NCBI GenBank assembly: GCA_902776365.1
Contig: CACYPU010000006.1
Location: 1 to 64,000 of the forward strand
Length of the DNA stretch: 64,000 bases
Direction: 5' to 3'
From: an uncultured Bacteroidota bacterium
GTDB taxonomy: Bacteria; Bacteroidota; Bacteroidia; Bacteroidales; P3
Shown here piece after piece: positions 25,672 to 34,111 of the stretch. A program made the translations under genes and the position numbers. The stretch's first letter is position 1. Each line of letters starts with the position of its first letter. The notes below the pieces were generated by a model. The model was not told the DNA's origin, made no database searches, and was given only the letters and a program-made list of their open reading frames with translations.

Positions 25672-26457
25672 TTATTGGTTTTTAAATATGGCGAGAGAGA
25701 TGATCAGCGATGCTGCCGACATGAGTGTGGATGCCATGCCGAGCCAGTAGCTGATTTCACTTCTTACGATACCGTTATTATATGTGTCTGCGATGATGAA
25801 GTCGTTTTGTTGCAGCATGAAGAAGGGGTCGTTGAAGATGTCGGAGGAGCGGGGGTCGAGTTGGCGCATGACCATCTGGCCGTTGATTTCCCTCATCACA
25901 TAGATGTTGTCGCGTCTGACGTGGAGGTCGATGTCGCCCAGCATGGCGATGGCTTCGAGGAAGGTGCAACGCTCATTTGCGATGTTCAGCACCTGGCCTT
26001 TGCCACCACCGAGGAAGAAGATTTTGAAGTTGTTGAAGCGTACCATGACGAAGGGGTCGTCAATGTAGCCGCCTTTGCGGAGCAGGTCAGTCAGGGTGTC
26101 CTGGATTTGGAGGCGGGTGAGGCCTTCGACGTGTAACTTTCCAAGGATGGGGAAGTCGATGTCGCCGTTGACGTCCACCAGGTAGTTGCCCTGTTTGTCG
26201 GAAGCACCGTTGCCGAGGGTGAAGGGCGAGGCCAGTTCCTTCTTGTTCGAATTCGAGGTGGAGACGATGATGCTCAGCTCGTCATAGGGGGCGATGGTGG
26301 CTTCAAATTTGTTCTCGATTTCGATTTGGCTGCCATGGGTCATGTCCTGGAGGTAGTTGACCCTGCTGGGGGTGACGCAAGAAGTTGCCGTCGTCAGGAT
26401 GGCAACTAGGAGGATTATTTTCTTGTAGTTTCTTTTTATTTTATTAGTATATAACAC
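25672..26457 (-). CDS. wza: Polysaccharide export lipoprotein (Wza-like)
   Basis: 261 residues. Lipoprotein signal with lipobox L-T-T-A-T-S-C (Cys about 27), a polysaccharide export domain (APYDELSIIVSTSNSN, then DVNGDIDFPILGKLHVEGLT), an SLBB-type domain and a hydrophobic C-terminal helix (about 238-258) that would cross the outer membrane. It forms the outer-membrane channel for capsule or exopolysaccharide, partnered with the Wzc-like protein 17 bp downstream. It is the first gene of its own transcript with a -7 element at 26491-26498. Confidence 0.92.
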   Translation of the reverse strand: MLYTNKIKRNYKKIILLVAILTTATSCVTPSRVNYLQDMTHGSQIEIENKFEATIAPYDELSIIVSTSNSNKKELASPFTLGNGASDKQGNYLVDVNGDIDFPILGKLHVEGLTRLQIQDTLTDLLRKGGYIDDPFVMVRFNNFKIFFLGGGKGQVLNIANERCTFLEAIAMLGDIDLHVRRDNIYVMREINGQMVMRQLDPRSSDIFNDPFFMLQQNDFIIADTYNNGIVRSEISYWLGMASTLMSAASLIISLAIFKNQ

Positions 26458-26490
26458 GTTATAATAATTGTCGGTTGCTTAGATAAAAAG

Positions 26491-26498
26491 CAAAGATA
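26491..26498 (-). promoter_or_regulatory. Probable -7 element for wza-wzc-ompA
   Basis: Minus strand TATCTTTG matches TAnnTTTG and lies 34 bp before the wza start. No TTTG is visible at the normal -33 distance. Confidence 0.5.
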
Positions 26499-26550
26499 CG
26501 GAATTATTTTTATATTTGTTCGTGTTCAATGATAAAAAATATATAAAAAT

Positions 26551-26591
26551 TCAAAAAAAATAACATATTGTTTTAATTTGCAATATGTTAT
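26551..26591 (-). terminator. Terminator of the large polysaccharide operon
   Basis: On the minus strand ATAACATATTG pairs with CAATATGTTAT around a 10-base loop, followed by eight T. The stem is A/T-rich but 11 bp perfect and it begins inside the stop codon of the last gene. Confidence 0.65.
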
Positions 26592-27655
26592 AAAAGGATT
26601 TTTTCTATGATTTTTTCTGCTGAATGTCCGTCTCCGAAATCGGTCGGAGGCGATGGCTTGAATCCCCATAGGTGGTTTGCGGCGTCAAGGATGCGTGAGG
26701 GGTCGGCGTCGGCCAGCTGTGCGGCTCCGGCGTCGACAATCTCCACCCACTCGGTTTCGGGACGAAGTATTACACAGGGTTTGCCGCAGAAGTAGGCCTC
26801 CTTCTGCAGGCCACCACTGTCGGTGAGCACTAGATGGGCTTGCTGCAGCGCCCCGAGAGTTTCGAGGTAGGAGAGGGGCTCTACAAGGTGAAAGGTGAGA
26901 GGTGAAAGGTGAATATTGAAAGTTTCTAATTGTTTTCTTGTTCTGGGGTGGATGGGGAATAAAATCTTGGTATTATACTGCTCTGCGATTCTGTTGAGTG
27001 CTGATAGTATGTTCTTTATGCGTTCAGGATGGTCGGTGTTGAAGTCGCGGTGGATGGTGGCGAGGATGAAATCAGTGGGTAGAGGGTAGTGGGTAGTGGG
27101 TAGCGAGGAATAGTGGAGGGCGTTATCGAGCATGACATCACCACTGAGGACCACATTGTCTTCTTTAAATCCCTCATTCCGTAGGTTTTGCATGGCGGTT
27201 TGTGTGGGCGCGAAGAGGAGAGAGGAGACATGGTCGGTGACCACTCGGTTGATTTCCTCTGGCATGTCACGGTTGAAGGAGCGAAGCCCTGCTTCGACGT
27301 GATAGACAGGGACATGGAGTTTCGCCGCCGCCAAAGCTCCCGCCAGTGTGGAGTTGGTGTCTCCATAGACCAATACGCCGTCATAATGTGTTGATAGCAA
27401 GACTTCCTCGATGCCTTTCAGCATGGCTGCGGTCTGTGCCCCATGACTGCTGGAACCTACTCCGAGATTGTATTTGGGTAGGGGGATGTCCAGCTCGCAG
27501 AAAAAGCGGCCCGACATGGTGTCGTCATAATGCTGTCCAGTATGGAGTATGTCTTCACAGATGGAATCGGCATATTTACCTCTGATAACATGAGAGATGG
27601 CTGCCGCTTTGATGAACTGGGGCCTCGCCCCGACGATAGTTAGTATTTTGTACAT
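26588..27655 (-). CDS. wecB: UDP-N-acetylglucosamine 2-epimerase (non-hydrolysing)
   Basis: 355 residues from the ATG at 27655 (MYKILTIVGARPQFIKAAAI); the open frame reaches 27712 but that part lies in the upstream gene. It converts UDP-GlcNAc to UDP-ManNAc for surface polysaccharide. Motifs: HTGQHYDDTMSG, VYGDTNSTLAGALAAAKLHVP, HVEAGLRSFNRDMPEEINR and LTDSGGLQKEAYFCGKP. Two 7-bp repeat tracts insert peptides [10 protein letters not shown] (about 185-195) and F-N-I-H-L-S-P-L-T-F-H-L (about 245-257), neither part of the fold's core. Last gene of the 39-gene run. Confidence 0.92.
   Translation of the reverse strand: MYKILTIVGARPQFIKAAAISHVIRGKYADSICEDILHTGQHYDDTMSGRFFCELDIPLPKYNLGVGSSSHGAQTAAMLKGIEEVLLSTHYDGVLVYGDTNSTLAGALAAAKLHVPVYHVEAGLRSFNRDMPEEINRVVTDHVSSLLFAPTQTAMQNLRNEGFKEDNVVLSGDVMLDNALHYSSLPTTHYPLPTDFILATIHRDFNTDHPERIKNILSALNRIAEQYNTKILFPIHPRTRKQLETFNIHLSPLTFHLVEPLSYLETLGALQQAHLVLTDSGGLQKEAYFCGKPCVILRPETEWVEIVDAGAAQLADADPSRILDAANHLWGFKPSPPTDFGDGHSAEKIIEKILL
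26887..26914 (-). repeat. Four 7-bp repeats (GGTGARA) in wecB
   Basis: GGTGAAA, GGTGAGA, GGTGAAA, GGTGAAT on the plus strand; a decayed fifth (ATTGAAA) follows. On the coding strand this is the same ACCTTTC tract as in mutY and gives IHLSPLTFHL. Confidence 0.9.
27075..27102 (-). repeat. Four 7-bp repeats (GTGGGTA) in wecB
   Basis: GTGGGTA, GAGGGTA, GTGGGTA, GTGGGTA on the plus strand, encoding [10 protein letters not shown]. The same tract and peptide occur in the nucleotidyltransferase gene at 59974-60001. Confidence 0.9.
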
Positions 27656-28377
27656 ACGATTATTCTTTTCGCGATGTTCTTGAGGCTCTGCAGAGATGCT
27701 TCTTTCAGCCACCCCATGCCAAAGGGCATCCAGCGCTGGGGATGGGTGTTGATGAGGAGACTATAGTGATGAATGGGATGGTCTATGTTGCTGAGAGCAT
27801 GAATGATATCGTCTGTGGTATGGAATGTCAGACCTTCTTGCTCCCAACGTTCCTGGTGATTGGGAACCTTGTCACGCACGCTGACACGATAGCCATCCCA
27901 GCGGCGGCCGGTGTCAGTGAGATAGAGCGTGGTATAGAAATCGGTGTCCAGCATGGGCTCATAATCAATGCCTAAGGCATGTATATCATAGTGATTCCAA
28001 ATGTCTTGGCTATTCCATCGCGATTTAGGACTCCCATGGGCACAGGCGGTGTTGATGGGTGTCACTTTTCGTAGTTTATCCAGATTGTGGAGGAAGTCCT
28101 CGTAGGCCGCTTCCATGTTGCCGTTGCAGGTGGTGAGGCATTCGTAGTGGTACCCTGCCGTATGTCCCATGGAAACAATTTGTTGGATGATTCCCTCGTC
28201 ATAACTCTCGGGTACGACACGGAAATAATAAGTGGCTTGCAAGCCCATCTCAGCCTCTATGTGCGCAATGCGCAGGGAGAAGTCGGGACGTAGGTCGACA
28301 TCATGCCGTAATTTGAAATCTCTGTGAAGTTTCAAAGCCGTAAGCAATTCCCGATATTTGTCAAGTGTGAAGTCCAT
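27640..28377 (-). CDS. Polysaccharide deacetylase-like protein
   Basis: 245 residues with the fold features of the NodB/CE4 superfamily: KLRHDVDLRPDFSL (Asp-x-Asp metal site), MGHTAGYHYECL (second metal site) and CAHGSPKSRWN. It probably removes acyl groups from a sugar in the polysaccharide or its precursor. It overlaps wecB by 16 bp and its start adjoins the DUF354 stop. Confidence 0.75.
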   Translation of the reverse strand: MDFTLDKYRELLTALKLHRDFKLRHDVDLRPDFSLRIAHIEAEMGLQATYYFRVVPESYDEGIIQQIVSMGHTAGYHYECLTTCNGNMEAAYEDFLHNLDKLRKVTPINTACAHGSPKSRWNSQDIWNHYDIHALGIDYEPMLDTDFYTTLYLTDTGRRWDGYRVSVRDKVPNHQERWEQEGLTFHTTDDIIHALSNIDHPIHHYSLLINTHPQRWMPFGMGWLKEASLQSLKNIAKRIIVCTKY

Positions 28378-29411
28378 TATTTCAGATTCTCAATGAAATG
28401 GGTGAAGAAGGAAGCTACGTCAATCTTGTCGTCCAGCATCTGTTGTCTCCGTTGTTGGAACACTTCGTGAAGGTTGGGAATGGCAAGGAGGGAATCGATG
28501 GTGGAGTAGAGACGTTCAGGTTGTGAGGTGGGGATTCCTATGGTCAGGTGGTATTTTTGCTCAAGTTCTTCGAGGACTCCTATTTTCCCGGCGAAGTCGT
28601 TGAAACGGATGGAAGGGGTGCCGAGCATGGCGGCCTCGACGGCCATGCTCTGACTGTCGCCGATGTAGAGGGTGGCGAAGGCCATGATATGGTGAATGTC
28701 GAGCGGGTTGATTTTGAGGCGGTATTGCTCGAGCGAGAGGTCAAGTGGCCGCTCGGAGGTGATGTATACCTTGCCGTGGGGCAAAAGTTTCTGAAGGATA
28801 CTCTGTGATATTTCGTTAGTGATTCCCTGAGCGTTGGCGCTAACATCATGGTAAGCTTTCAATTGGGCGAAACGTAGCAGGAAATAAGGCTCGTTGTGGG
28901 GGAAGTAACGGTCGACGACAGCAGGGTCGGGTGTAAAATGGTTGGGGTGGAGGTAGGCCAATTTATGGAAGCCTTCGTAATGTGTGGTTTTATTCTCCAG
29001 AGGACCATTATTACAGGAAACGGGTGAGAGGTAGTTGTCGGCAAAGGGTTTGACGGATTTGATAAACTGAGGGACGATGGCGGCATCGTCTTCGGCCATG
29101 ACCACCGAGCGTCGGTGGAGCAGCCAAGCCACCTGTGCCACCTCGGGGGTGGAGCCGACGAGGACATTAATACGATGGGTGAGTGTGAAACGGAACACTC
29201 GCCAAAGTCGCAGCATCAGTGTGAAGAGGGATTTCTTTCCACTGGGAAGGATGTTGGTATAGGGCAGTCCGGATTGTTTGAGCAAGTCTTCGAGGATATC
29301 CTTTTTGCGAATGAGGATATACGTCTGATGCCCATCGCGTTGCAGGTCGGCGATAGTGTTCTTAAAAAGATGAAAATGGGCAGGGTGTCCGAGTTGGAAG
29401 AGGATTCTCAT
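28377..29411 (-). CDS. DUF354 family glycosyltransferase-like protein
   Basis: 344 residues from the ATG at 29411 (MRILFQLGHPAHFHLFKNTI); the frame runs on to 29627 through the acetyltransferase gene and that extension is rejected. DUF354 proteins have a GT-B-like two-domain layout: here a LGHPAHFH start and a C-terminal Y-I-G-D-S-Q-S-M-A-V-E-A-A-M-L-G-T-P motif that resembles the donor site of UDP-sugar epimerases. Activity not established. Overlaps the next gene by 4 bp (ATGA). Confidence 0.8.
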   Translation of the reverse strand: MRILFQLGHPAHFHLFKNTIADLQRDGHQTYILIRKKDILEDLLKQSGLPYTNILPSGKKSLFTLMLRLWRVFRFTLTHRINVLVGSTPEVAQVAWLLHRRSVVMAEDDAAIVPQFIKSVKPFADNYLSPVSCNNGPLENKTTHYEGFHKLAYLHPNHFTPDPAVVDRYFPHNEPYFLLRFAQLKAYHDVSANAQGITNEISQSILQKLLPHGKVYITSERPLDLSLEQYRLKINPLDIHHIMAFATLYIGDSQSMAVEAAMLGTPSIRFNDFAGKIGVLEELEQKYHLTIGIPTSQPERLYSTIDSLLAIPNLHEVFQQRRQQMLDDKIDVASFFTHFIENLK

Positions 29412-29905
29412 AGCTGTTTGATGACCTTGGCGGGGATGCCGGCAACAAGGGTGTGTGGAGGGACGTCGCGAGTCACCACAGCACCTGTGGCCACCACCGA
29501 TTCGTCGCCGATGGTGACACCGTAGATGATTGTCACATTGGGCATTATCCACACACGGCTGCCGATGTTGACGGGTTTGACGGTGAGAGGATAGATTTCC
29601 TTGAGCGGTGTCTTGGTGGGGATGCAACCATGGGCGGTGATGGTGCAGCGGTCACCGATGGCAGTGTCGTCACCGATGGTAATCTGTTCGGGGAAAGCCC
29701 GATCGAAGAGAACATCGTGTCCGACATATACGCGTTTGCCAATACGGATGCCGCTCCAGCGAGCCATCGTGGCGCGCCACCCTTTAAAAGGGACGAAGAA
29801 GGTCAGACGGGAAAGGCTGAATCGCCAGAGTTGGATAAAGGTGTACTTTATCTTTCCCAATGGATTGTTTAGTCCGTGAAATTCAAGTATTTCTTTGCTT
29901 GGCAT
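29408..29905 (-). CDS. Left-handed beta-helix O-acetyltransferase
   Basis: 165 residues with hexapeptide repeats from about 60 (I-G-K-R-V-Y-V-G-H-D-V, ITIGDDTAIGDRCTITAHG) to 160 (VWIMPNVTIIYGVTIGDESVVATGAVV). The C-terminus VAGIPAKVIK is typical of the CysE/NodL/WcaF group that acetylates sugars from acetyl-CoA. Likely acts on a sugar of the polysaccharide in the cytoplasm. Overlaps the DUF354 gene by 4 bp. Confidence 0.85.
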   Translation of the reverse strand: MPSKEILEFHGLNNPLGKIKYTFIQLWRFSLSRLTFFVPFKGWRATMARWSGIRIGKRVYVGHDVLFDRAFPEQITIGDDTAIGDRCTITAHGCIPTKTPLKEIYPLTVKPVNIGSRVWIMPNVTIIYGVTIGDESVVATGAVVTRDVPPHTLVAGIPAKVIKQL

Positions 29906-29910
29906 GGTTT

Positions 29911-31200
29911 TTATTCTTCTACTATAGTGAGACGTTTGTTGTTTTTCATCAAAGGAATTTCTTCGACGATGGACACATTGACGGGGACACCGAGTTGTTG
30001 ATGCCAGAAATCAATGATGTATTGCTCTATGTCAGAGGTGTATTGCTCGTTAACTACCAGCCGGAAGGTGATGCCGCCATCCTTTCGTTTGACCACCTGA
30101 TAGGCGGAAACGGATTGACGTGTCGGACGGTTGTTCTCTTGGAAGAAACCAACGAAGTTGTGAACAGTATAGCGTTGACCATTGGTGTTGATATAACTTT
30201 CACATTCTCTCCCCATGATGCGTTGAATTTTCCCATCTCGTACTTCGACAAGGTCTTGAGTGTCGTAACGCAGGAAAGGATGTGCGAAATTCCAGAAGTC
30301 TGTGCTGACTACTCGTCCAATACCGTCGGTGATGGAATGATTGTTATCATCAAGAACTTCTATGATGCCGTAGTAATTGCTGATATGGTAGCCGTCATGA
30401 GCTGGGGTCTCAAAGGTATTTGGAGTACCCTCGCAACTGTAAGAGTCAATGATATTACATCCGAAAGCCTTCTCGATTTCAGTACGATAGGCGGTCGGCA
30501 GAGTGGAGCCAGTAGTCATGATATGGCGAGGGCAATAATGATAGCCACCGTGACTATTGCGATACTGTGCCAGCAGATAAAGAGGTATGGGGTAGGAGCG
30601 GATGATGGTGGGGTGCGAACGTTCTATTTTGTCGAGGATGGTCATGAGAGTATCATCATTCATGGAGTAGAAAGGGACATAGAGACAGTTGTTTATCTTG
30701 TCCTGCAACTTTTTGAGCTTTCCGTGGCGGGCTCCGTTTGCAATCTTCATGTACGGGTCACCAAGACGGTAACCAGCCAGGTACCAGGTGTGGAGTTTGG
30801 CTGCGGTGTTGACGGAATAAGCCTCTTTGGAGACGTAAAATGAAAAAGGCTCTCCGGTGGAACCGCTGGATCGTGATGAGATGCGCTGTTTGATAGGAAA
30901 GTTCTCTGCAGAAAAACGTTCGATACCTTCTTTGCGCATAATGCTTTTGGAGACGATGGGGAGTTGGTCGAGGGTGATGGTATTAGGATTCAAATCGTGG
31001 GTTTGAATCCATTCGCGGTAAAAGGGCACCTCGTTGGCGACATAAACAATCAACTTTTGTAGTCTTTCCTGTTGGAAAGATTCCATCTGTCCAGGAGTCC
31101 ACATCTCAGCCTCACTGAGCAACCGCAGGTACTTGTGTACCTGCTCGCCGCGCAAAAGGTCGCTCAGCGGCAGGATGATATGTTCATGCAGAAATGCCAT
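29911..31200 (-). CDS. Phenylacetate-CoA ligase-like protein (CapK family)
   Basis: 429 residues of the adenylate-forming superfamily, with the phosphate loop SSRSSGSTGEPFSFYVS and a late VDFWNFAHPFLRYDTQDLVEVRDGK. CapK-type members are regularly found in capsule loci and their role is not settled; activation of a carboxylic acid for attachment to a sugar is one idea. It overlaps the preceding GT4 by 17 bp. Confidence 0.82.
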   Translation of the reverse strand: MAFLHEHIILPLSDLLRGEQVHKYLRLLSEAEMWTPGQMESFQQERLQKLIVYVANEVPFYREWIQTHDLNPNTITLDQLPIVSKSIMRKEGIERFSAENFPIKQRISSRSSGSTGEPFSFYVSKEAYSVNTAAKLHTWYLAGYRLGDPYMKIANGARHGKLKKLQDKINNCLYVPFYSMNDDTLMTILDKIERSHPTIIRSYPIPLYLLAQYRNSHGGYHYCPRHIMTTGSTLPTAYRTEIEKAFGCNIIDSYSCEGTPNTFETPAHDGYHISNYYGIIEVLDDNNHSITDGIGRVVSTDFWNFAHPFLRYDTQDLVEVRDGKIQRIMGRECESYINTNGQRYTVHNFVGFFQENNRPTRQSVSAYQVVKRKDGGITFRLVVNEQYTSDIEQYIIDFWHQQLGVPVNVSIVEEIPLMKNNKRLTIVEE

Positions 31201-32191
31201 AGGTGGTGTAGAGTTTATCTTTGATATTTTCCCAACGGTAGCTGGCGACGGCTTGATGAGCCTGTTGGATGATGGTCAATGCGATTGCTTGGTTTTCGAT
31301 GGTCCATAGCATTTTTTGTGCCAGTTCGTTGTGATTGTTGTTGTCGAATAGCAGTCCGTTGTTCCCGTTCTTAATCATGTAGGGTACTCCTCCAACGCTT
31401 GATGAGATGACTAGCAGGCCAGCATTCATGGCTTCGAGAAGGGATACTGGCATATTGTCGACTGTCGGCGAGGAGAGGAGGATGTCTGCTTGGTCCAAGT
31501 GATGGTAGATGTCTTGATTATCTACTTTACCAGTGAAAGTGACATTTTGCAGTCCCATATCTTTAACCATCTGTTTCAGTACTGCATGCTGAGAGCCGTC
31601 ACCGACTAGCGTCAGGGTTGATTTCGGTAATTCGGTTAGAGTTTTTTGGAAGGCACGTAGGATGCAGGGAATGTTGTAGAGGATTTCGTGCGCACGGGTG
31701 CAGATGAAGTGGGGCTTCAGCGTCTCGCGTTGGCGGAACAGCGACTCGTCGAGCTCGATGATGTTGGGAATGATGGTGTAGGGAAGGTGGTGTTTTTCGA
31801 AGATTTTGGCCAAGAATCCAGAGAGGACAATATTGGTATTGGTGCGGGTGAGGTAATGGCGTACCAGTTTAGGATGTCGGTCGAAGAAGGATTCGCCACC
31901 ACCGCCATGATAGGTCAGCACCAGGCGTTTCTTCAGACGTCTGCCAATAGTGATGCCGATGACGGCAGGAAGAAAACCCCAACTGGAGCAGCAGTGGATA
32001 TGCAGCAGGTCGTAGTGTCTCGCCACAGAACGGAGTCGCATGGGAAGCAGTAGACGACGTAGCACAGAGGCCTTGGTGGAGAAGATGTCGGCGGTGTGGC
32101 CCTCCTCACGCAGATGCTTCTGCAGGAGTTCCACTTGCCCGGAGATGCCCCCGACCCCTGGCTTATAATTGCATATCAACAGAACTTTCAT
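31184..32191 (-). CDS. Glycosyltransferase family 4
   Basis: 335 residues: MKVLLICNYKPGVGGISGQVELL with the glycine loop, and in the second Rossmann half P-T-V-D-N-M-P-V-S-L-L-E-A-M-N-A-G-L, where the first Glu of the E-x7-E motif is replaced by Asp (D-N-M-P-V-S-L-L-E). Its ATG (32191-32189) coincides with the outer end of the left inverted repeat of the GxxExxY element, so its upstream context was changed by that element. Confidence 0.88.
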   Translation of the reverse strand: MKVLLICNYKPGVGGISGQVELLQKHLREEGHTADIFSTKASVLRRLLLPMRLRSVARHYDLLHIHCCSSWGFLPAVIGITIGRRLKKRLVLTYHGGGGESFFDRHPKLVRHYLTRTNTNIVLSGFLAKIFEKHHLPYTIIPNIIELDESLFRQRETLKPHFICTRAHEILYNIPCILRAFQKTLTELPKSTLTLVGDGSQHAVLKQMVKDMGLQNVTFTGKVDNQDIYHHLDQADILLSSPTVDNMPVSLLEAMNAGLLVISSSVGGVPYMIKNGNNGLLFDNNNHNELAQKMLWTIENQAIALTIIQQAHQAVASYRWENIKDKLYTTYGISA

Positions 32192-32221
32192 GTCTCAACC
32201 AAAACTAAAAAAACAATCAAA
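32190..32221 (+). repeat. Left inverted repeat of GxxExxY element 1
   Basis: 32 bp, A-rich, with weak 11-bp periodicity (CAACCAAAACT, AAAAAAACAAT). It ends 10 bp from the gene's stop codon at 32232. Confidence 0.8.
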
Positions 32222-32231
32222 ACGACCTGTC

Positions 32232-32651
32232 TTATCCTAACCATGCAGGAATTTCTTTACTGTAACCATAATTATACACTTTGTGTATGCTATGTCCGAT
32301 AGAAAAGTTTTCAGTATTGAAGTTAATCAAGTAACCGATGGGTTTGTTGGTAAGTTTAAGGTATGTCATTAATTGTTTAAAATGGACTTTTTCAAGTTGT
32401 GAAACTGATTTTAACTCTAGAATCATGCAGTTCTCGACAAGAATGTCCAATCGGAATGCAAGTCCAAGGTCTTGGCCAAGATATTCAATTTTAATTGGAA
32501 CCTCTTGCTCTGCCCTCAAATCAGCATTATCCAGCTCAATCATTAACGCTCGTTGATACACGGATTCAAGTAGGCCCGGACCAAAGTGCTGATACACATT
32601 CATCGCACACCCTAACACCTGATATGATAGTGTTGTAGAATAATCAGTCAT
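32232..32651 (-). CDS. GxxExxY protein (PD-(D/E)XK nuclease-like)
   Basis: 139 residues from the ATG at 32651; an in-frame ATG at 32708, overlapping the stop of the previous gene, adds 19 residues encoded by the right inverted repeat. The defining G-L-L-E-S-V-Y motif lies at about 25-31, followed by a nuclease-like core R-L-D-I-L-V-x6-L-E-L-K and QLMTYLKLTNKPIGYLINFN. Members of this family (TIGR04256, PDDEXK_3 clan) occur in many scattered copies in Bacteroidetes; activity is unknown. It is unrelated to sugar synthesis and interrupts a tight operon. Confidence 0.88.
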   Translation of the reverse strand: MTDYSTTLSYQVLGCAMNVYQHFGPGLLESVYQRALMIELDNADLRAEQEVPIKIEYLGQDLGLAFRLDILVENCMILELKSVSQLEKVHFKQLMTYLKLTNKPIGYLINFNTENFSIGHSIHKVYNYGYSKEIPAWLG

Positions 32652-32676
32652 ATTGTGTCTTGAGAAAAACGTGTTA

Positions 32677-32708
32677 TTTGGTTGTTTTTTTAGTTTTGTT
32701 TGAGACAT
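32677..32708 (-). repeat. Right inverted repeat of GxxExxY element 1
   Basis: Reverse complement of 32190-32221 with 30 of 32 positions equal. It contains the upstream in-frame ATG of the GxxExxY frame. Confidence 0.8.
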
Positions 32709-34111
32709 CAGAACAAACCGCGGGAGCCGAGTTTAAAGTATGCCCAGGCGACAGCCATCACCGGCACTATCCAGTACCATATCTTGATGAACCTGTAGTT
32801 CTTTGCGTTGAGCAGAGTGATGCCGTAGGCAGCCATGATGAGCAGCACTGGCAATCCTGGTAATAGGAATCGTTCCGAGTTGGAGAATCCGCTTACGGAG
32901 ACGATGCCGAGGTAGGCAAAGACAAATGAACCAATGAACGACAGATTGCGCCAGTTCTTGGTGATAAACAGGGCGCTGAAGACAGCTATAAGAACAAATC
33001 CGCCGAGGAAATTACGTACGTAGTTGCCGCCGCTAATCATCTGTTGGTTGTATTGTTCATCAACGTCTACCATGGTGGGGAAGGGAAGAACGAACATCAT
33101 AGGTGCCATGACGGTACCGGTGGCGTATTTCGCCCATTGGTTACCTTTGGCGGTTTGAGTATTACGTTTGTTTTCTACATTGGTTTCACGGTCCTCCAGA
33201 TATCCGTCAACCTCGTTCACGATGGTGCCACCTGTCAATGTGAATGCCGCCAAAACGCCCCAGCTAATCAGCATGAATCGTTTTTTGTTACCAATAACAG
33301 AGGTGTTGGTAAAGACCAGAGCAGTGACGAAAGCGAATACGGCGGCAGCGCCTAATACTGTGCGGAAGGTGAAAAGTGTTAATGCCAGAAAGGCTGGCAG
33401 GATTATTGATACTACGGAATATTTTTTGCTGCGTAACAGATAATCTGCGCGTTCCAGATAGGCAACTATCAAGAAAATCATAAGAGTCTCTTTCAAATGT
33501 AGACCACAATAGAAGATGAGGTTGGGCATGAAGCAGGCAAATATGGCTGCTATACGCCCTCCTTCCTCTCCAATATTGCGTTTGGCGAGTTTGTAGAGTA
33601 GCACTACGGTCGCTGCGCTGAAGCAGGCATTGATGAGGCGAGGGTAGAGTATGTTATCACCAAATATTTTTGACAACAGGGAAAGATAGAATACATAGCC
33701 GGAATCAGATACTGTCGTGGTGTCGATAAATAGGTAGTTCCAAATGGAAGAAATAGAGGAGTCTCTATTCCCTATAGATTCTTCGTAGTACCAAAGGGAG
33801 TCTGCAGCCGAGAATTCAAATGGGATACCTGTATTAAGAGTATAGTAAATATAAGAGAAGAAAACCCAGAAGACTCGTAGCCCTAGCGCAGAGAAAAAAA
33901 GGTACTTCAGAAATTTTTTCTCTGGGATATCCTGCCATTTCTGACTGCATTGTGCACTCAGCAAGAAAAATCCAATGACCCATACGATGCCCATGATGAT
34001 AAAAACAAAGGACATAGCATGACTCAAGAATAATAATGAAACTGTAGTTAGAGCCCCAAGGTAGAGGTAGATACCTGTTGAGGCTATCTGTTTTGGGAAA
34101 AATGGAATCAT
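32708..34111 (-). CDS. Multi-membrane-span GT-C type glycosyltransferase or polymerase
   Basis: 467 residues, mostly hydrophobic, about 11-12 membrane spans. The large first loop has F-E-F-S-A-A-D-S-L-W-Y-Y-E and T-V-S-D-S-G-Y-V-F-Y, acidic residues placed as in GT39-like enzymes using lipid-linked sugars. As no other wzy-like gene is visible, a polymerase role is an alternative. It is followed immediately by GxxExxY element 1 and overlaps the GT32 gene by 4 bp. Confidence 0.65.
   Translation of the reverse strand: MIPFFPKQIASTGIYLYLGALTTVSLLFLSHAMSFVFIIMGIVWVIGFFLLSAQCSQKWQDIPEKKFLKYLFFSALGLRVFWVFFSYIYYTLNTGIPFEFSAADSLWYYEESIGNRDSSISSIWNYLFIDTTTVSDSGYVFYLSLLSKIFGDNILYPRLINACFSAATVVLLYKLAKRNIGEEGGRIAAIFACFMPNLIFYCGLHLKETLMIFLIVAYLERADYLLRSKKYSVVSIILPAFLALTLFTFRTVLGAAAVFAFVTALVFTNTSVIGNKKRFMLISWGVLAAFTLTGGTIVNEVDGYLEDRETNVENKRNTQTAKGNQWAKYATGTVMAPMMFVLPFPTMVDVDEQYNQQMISGGNYVRNFLGGFVLIAVFSALFITKNWRNLSFIGSFVFAYLGIVSVSGFSNSERFLLPGLPVLLIMAAYGITLLNAKNYRFIKIWYWIVPVMAVAWAYFKLGSRGLF

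Larger units (their letters stand above)
32190..32708. mobile_element. GxxExxY element 1 with 32-bp terminal inverted repeats
   Basis: Left end 32190-32221 reads ATGTCTCAACCAAAACTAAA and on; the right end 32677-32708 is its reverse complement with two mismatches over 32 bp. Between them is a single GxxExxY gene. The right end abuts the stop of the GT-C gene (TGATG) and the left end supplies the ATG of the GT4 gene, so the element sits exactly at a gene junction. Mobility is inferred from structure; no transposase is present. Confidence 0.7.

Noticed and set aside
28377..29627. Longer DUF354 protein starting at 29627
   Set aside because: The extra 72 residues (rich in His, Arg, Cys) lie inside the acetyltransferase gene; DUF354 homology starts at the ATG at 29411.
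32190..32708. Insertion sequence with transposase
   Set aside because: The only gene is GxxExxY, with no DDE, HUH or serine recombinase motifs; the element is therefore reported as a candidate of another kind.
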